Under the pieces are notes generated by a model. It was not told the origin of the DNA. It ran no database searches and saw only the letters and a list, made by a program, of their open reading frames with translations. Shown here piece after piece: positions 61,651 through 64,000 of a stretch of DNA of 64,000 nt. The stretch comes from an uncultured Pelagibacteraceae bacterium. GTDB taxonomy: Bacteria > Pseudomonadota > Alphaproteobacteria > Pelagibacterales > Pelagibacteraceae. Numbering within the stretch: position 1 is the stretch's first letter; the number at the start of each line of letters is the position of its first letter. Made by a program: the position numbers and the translations under genes. The DNA lies in assembly GCA_902580275.1 (NCBI GenBank), contig CACHJZ010000002.1, positions 1 through 64,000 on the forward strand, read 5' to 3'.

Positions 61651-62484
61651 CTGTCACTAACATATTTAATCAATGAATATTGGTACTTCTTACTACTAAT
61701 AATATTTGCAGCAGTTGCTGTTGGTTTTTTTGCAGGTTTATTTGGTATCGGTGGTGGTTTAATTTCTGTTCCTTGCCTCTTTTTTATATTTGAAACATTA
61801 AATTTCGATAAAAATTATTTGATGCATTTAACTGTGGGAACAGCATTTACTATTACTATTTTTACATCAACAGTTTCTGTCATAACCCACCACAAAAACA
61901 AACTAGTAGATTTAAGCGTGGTTAAGACTTTTGGTATATTTGTGGTTATTGGAGTGCTGATAGGCACTTTTTTTGCATCTATCATGAAAACCAAGATGTT
62001 AGTTCTGTTCTTTTCTATAGTTGTATATGTTTTTGGGGCTTATTTAATGTTAGCACAGGAAAAAATTAAAAAAATTAAATCTAATCCATCACTTTCTCCA
62101 CGTATTATTTTTGGAATTTTGTCTGGATTTATTTCAGCACCAATGGGTATTACTGGCGCAATGATGAATGTACCAATATTAAGATATTTGGGATATCCGA
62201 TTAGCAAATGTATCGGAAGCGCTGCTGCTATTGGTTTTTTTATATCATTTACTGGATCTATAGGCTTTTTAATTTCCGGATTTTATTTTGATGTAAATTT
62301 ACCTTTTAGCATTGGTTTTATTAACATTCCTGCTTTTATTCTCTTTGTACCGATTACAAGTTTTATGGCAAGAGTAGGAGCGAATACAGTTTATAAAATG
62401 GATAAATTAAAAGCTCAAAGATTGTTTGGAGTTTTTTTATATACTGTAGGTACAATATTTACTTATAGATATTTTAATATTTAA
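61651..62484 (+). CDS. TauE/SafE family protein (second copy), putative CTG start
   Basis: The frame from 61651 encodes 277 residues, the same length as the paralogue at 60801, with AGLFGIGGGLISVPCLFFIF near residue 30 and APMGITGAMMNVPI in the second half. No ATG, GTG or TTG lies in this frame between the previous stop and a TTG at 61819, which would delete the first conserved motif. CTG at 61651 is preceded by AAAGG with 5 bases spacing. A non-standard start or a single-base sequence error at an upstream ATG are the two explanations. Confidence 0.7.
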   Translation: MSLTYLINEYWYFLLLIIFAAVAVGFFAGLFGIGGGLISVPCLFFIFETLNFDKNYLMHLTVGTAFTITIFTSTVSVITHHKNKLVDLSVVKTFGIFVVIGVLIGTFFASIMKTKMLVLFFSIVVYVFGAYLMLAQEKIKKIKSNPSLSPRIIFGILSGFISAPMGITGAMMNVPILRYLGYPISKCIGSAAAIGFFISFTGSIGFLISGFYFDVNLPFSIGFINIPAFILFVPITSFMARVGANTVYKMDKLKAQRLFGVFLYTVGTIFTYRYFNI

Positions 62485-63930
62485 TTAAATTTTTTGATCG
62501 TATTCACCAACCTTACCAGTTTGATGTAAAAGATTATCAATAAAATTAAAAATTTCTTTTTTAATTTTATCTGAGGTCGGACTTTCAGTAACTATAACTA
62601 GTGAAGGTTTATTTGATGAAGCTCTAATTAATCCCCAAGACCCATCTTTAAGAGTAAATCTTACACCGTTTACTGTCAAAATATCTATTATCTCTTGGCC
62701 TTCAATTTTTATATTTTTATTTTTTAAATCTTTAATTTTAAAAGTTATGTCATCTATGACATCATATTTTTCATTATCTTTACAAAAAGGGCCCATAGTA
62801 GGACTTTGATATGTTTTTGGTAGAGCATTGATTAAAACATCTAAATATTCATTTTGATTGTCTAATAATTTACATACTTGAATTGCAGAATTAATACCAT
62901 CATCATATCCGTATCCTAGTGGTTTATTAAAAAAGAAATGACCACTTTTTTCAAACCCTGCTATTGCATTATCTTCATTTACCTTTCTTTTAATATATGA
63001 ATGGCCCGTCTTCCAATAAATAGTTTCACAGTTATTTTTTTTTAAAATTTCATCTTTCATAAATAATCCTGTTGATTTAACATCTACAACAAACTTTGAA
63101 TTTTTATGAGCATTAGAAATATCTCTTGCAATTAATAGACCAATTTTATCTGCAAATATTTCATTTCCCTTATTATCTATTACACCAACTCTATCACCGT
63201 CCCCATCAAACCCAAAACCAACATCTGCTTTATTTTCTTTAACACATTTAGCGATTTCATGAAGCATCGCCATATCTTCTGGATTAGGGTTATACCTTGG
63301 AAAAGTATAATCTAAATTGCAATCTAATTCTATTACATCACAACCTATACCTCTTAAAATATCTGGGGCAAAAATACCAGCAGTGCCGTTTCCACAAGCT
63401 GCCACTACCTTTAGTTTTTTCTTAATTTTATTTTGTGATAGTTCATGAATGTAAGTTTTATTAAAATCTTTCACCTCTTCATATTTTCCAGATCCTTTTG
63501 AAAATTTTTCATTCAATACTATATCTTTTAGATCTGACATTTCATCCTTGCAATGAGTTAAGCCTTTTTCAATACCCATTTTTATTCCTGTCCATCCGTT
63601 TTCATTATGACTTGCAGTTATCATTGCTACTGCATCAGAATTTAATTTAAATTGAGAAAAATATACTGTAGGTGAGAGGCACAAACCTATATCTTTAACG
63701 TTGCAACCTGTTGATAATAGCCCTTTAACAAAATTTTTTTTTACATTTTCACTATATGATCTATAATCATGTCCAACTATCACTGTTGGATTTTTTATTT
63801 TAGAAATAACTTGAGTCCCAAATCCCTTTCCAACTGAATCGATTCCCTCCTCATTAATGCTTTCTGGAAATAACCACCTTGCGTCATATTCTCTAAAGCC
63901 TAAGGGATCTATTTTTTTAAGATTAGACAT
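62485..63930 (-). CDS. Phosphomannomutase/phosphoglucomutase
   Basis: The 481-residue protein is an alpha-D-phosphohexomutase: phosphoserine S107 in ITASHNENGWTGIKMG, metal-binding FGFDGDGDRVGVID near residue 238, sugar-binding GFEKSGHFFF near residue 323 and the phosphate-binding RASSNKPSLVI near residue 436. It interconverts hexose-6- and hexose-1-phosphates, supplying GDP-mannose or UDP-glucose for the glycan genes here. It abuts the convergent TauE/SafE gene. Confidence 0.92.
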   Translation of the reverse strand: MSNLKKIDPLGFREYDARWLFPESINEEGIDSVGKGFGTQVISKIKNPTVIVGHDYRSYSENVKKNFVKGLLSTGCNVKDIGLCLSPTVYFSQFKLNSDAVAMITASHNENGWTGIKMGIEKGLTHCKDEMSDLKDIVLNEKFSKGSGKYEEVKDFNKTYIHELSQNKIKKKLKVVAACGNGTAGIFAPDILRGIGCDVIELDCNLDYTFPRYNPNPEDMAMLHEIAKCVKENKADVGFGFDGDGDRVGVIDNKGNEIFADKIGLLIARDISNAHKNSKFVVDVKSTGLFMKDEILKKNNCETIYWKTGHSYIKRKVNEDNAIAGFEKSGHFFFNKPLGYGYDDGINSAIQVCKLLDNQNEYLDVLINALPKTYQSPTMGPFCKDNEKYDVIDDITFKIKDLKNKNIKIEGQEIIDILTVNGVRFTLKDGSWGLIRASSNKPSLVIVTESPTSDKIKKEIFNFIDNLLHQTGKVGEYDQKI

Positions 63931-64000
63931 GTTGATATTTGTATATTTTTTTTAATTTTTTATTGCTAAATTTTTTATTATGTTCTATAAATGTTCTGTT
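63909..64000 (-). CDS. Possible C-terminus of a gene running off the right edge
   Basis: One minus-strand frame is open from the window edge to a TAG at 63909-63911 inside the start of the phosphohexomutase gene; the other two frames are closed in this stretch. It would read NRTFIEHNKKFSNKKLKKN and end after about 30 residues. Overlap with the next gene is in line with local packing, but the piece is short and may not be real. Confidence 0.25.

Noticed and set aside
61819-62484. Second TauE/SafE as a 221-aa gene starting at TTG 61819
   Set aside because: This start would delete the first membrane helices and the GIGGG motif that are intact in the same frame upstream.
1-64000. CRISPR arrays, insertion sequences, prophage or toxin-antitoxin genes
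   Set aside because: No regularly spaced repeats, transposase, integrase or capsid-like motifs were seen on reading both strands; repeats found are short operators and stem-loops.

Overview
The window looks like a piece of a streamlined marine alphaproteobacterial genome, most likely SAR11 (Pelagibacterales, 'Candidatus Pelagibacter'-like). The DNA is very AT-rich with long A and T homopolymers. Genes abut or overlap by 1-30 bases. No stretch over 300 bases lacks a gene: the longest gaps are the 199-base tauA/tpa intergenic region (24029-24227), the 154-base divergent gap at 8264-8417, and about 205 bases around the tRNA at 32887. The gene content (taurine ABC transporter plus Tpa and Ald, DMGDH-like enzyme, BASS and TRAP transporters, TauE/SafE exporters, DUF6165, extended RpoZ) also fits. 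The lineage is inferred from these features; no rRNA is present to prove it.

Layout. 1-3.3 kb: a HisD-family dehydrogenase resembling HpsN, a phosphotransacetylase-family enzyme and a divergent BASS transporter with a good sigma70 promoter. 3.3-8.6 kb: small membrane and exported proteins, a FG-GAP/ASPIC protein, an SRAP protein, MsrB, and a divergent pair (147-aa unknown, 59-aa zinc ribbon) around two Fur-like 7-1-7 palindromes. 8.6-12.3 kb: a three-gene oxidoreductase operon (GMC, PQQ-type sugar dehydrogenase, Ldh family). 12.3-20.3 kb: a very Lys-rich surface-glycan island. 20.3-31.8 kb: the taurine block (tauABC divergent from tpa-ald-SET-DMGDH-like), then a two-HTH regulator divergent from a second BASS transporter. 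31.8-36.5 kb: aldo/keto reductase, tRNA with anticodon CAT, sulfotransferase-like protein, rmlA-rmlB and a GT2. 36.5-44.3 kb: apt, mtnP, GFA-like, mtnA, glycan genes including a ColD-like dehydratase, a class II aldolase and a SpeD-SpeE fusion. 44.3-46.6 kb: polar amino-acid ABC binding protein and two permeases without an ATPase. 46.6-55.7 kb: mixed glycan, redox and housekeeping genes with rpoZ. 55.7-62.5 kb: CoA transferase, TRAP transporter, dusA and two TauE/SafE exporters, the second apparently with a CTG start. 62.5-64 kb: phosphomannomutase/phosphoglucomutase.

How the parts connect. Taurine uptake, transamination to sulfoacetaldehyde and alanine recycling are complete here. Phosphotransacetylase, an HpsN-like dehydrogenase and sulfite/sulfoacetate-type exporters are also present but far apart, and no xsc is visible. 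A second circuit is polyamine by-product salvage: the SpeD-SpeE fusion releases methylthioadenosine, MtnP splits it to adenine (recycled by Apt) and methylthioribose-1-phosphate, MtnA isomerises that, and a class II aldolase could cleave it to DHAP (a 'DHAP shunt' reading). All three solute-binding-protein transport operons carry a stem-loop directly after the binding-protein gene, which suggests a shared way of setting binding protein to permease ratio.

Caveats: everything is read by eye. Domain calls rest on motifs, and start codons were moved inward where the longest frame runs into a neighbour.
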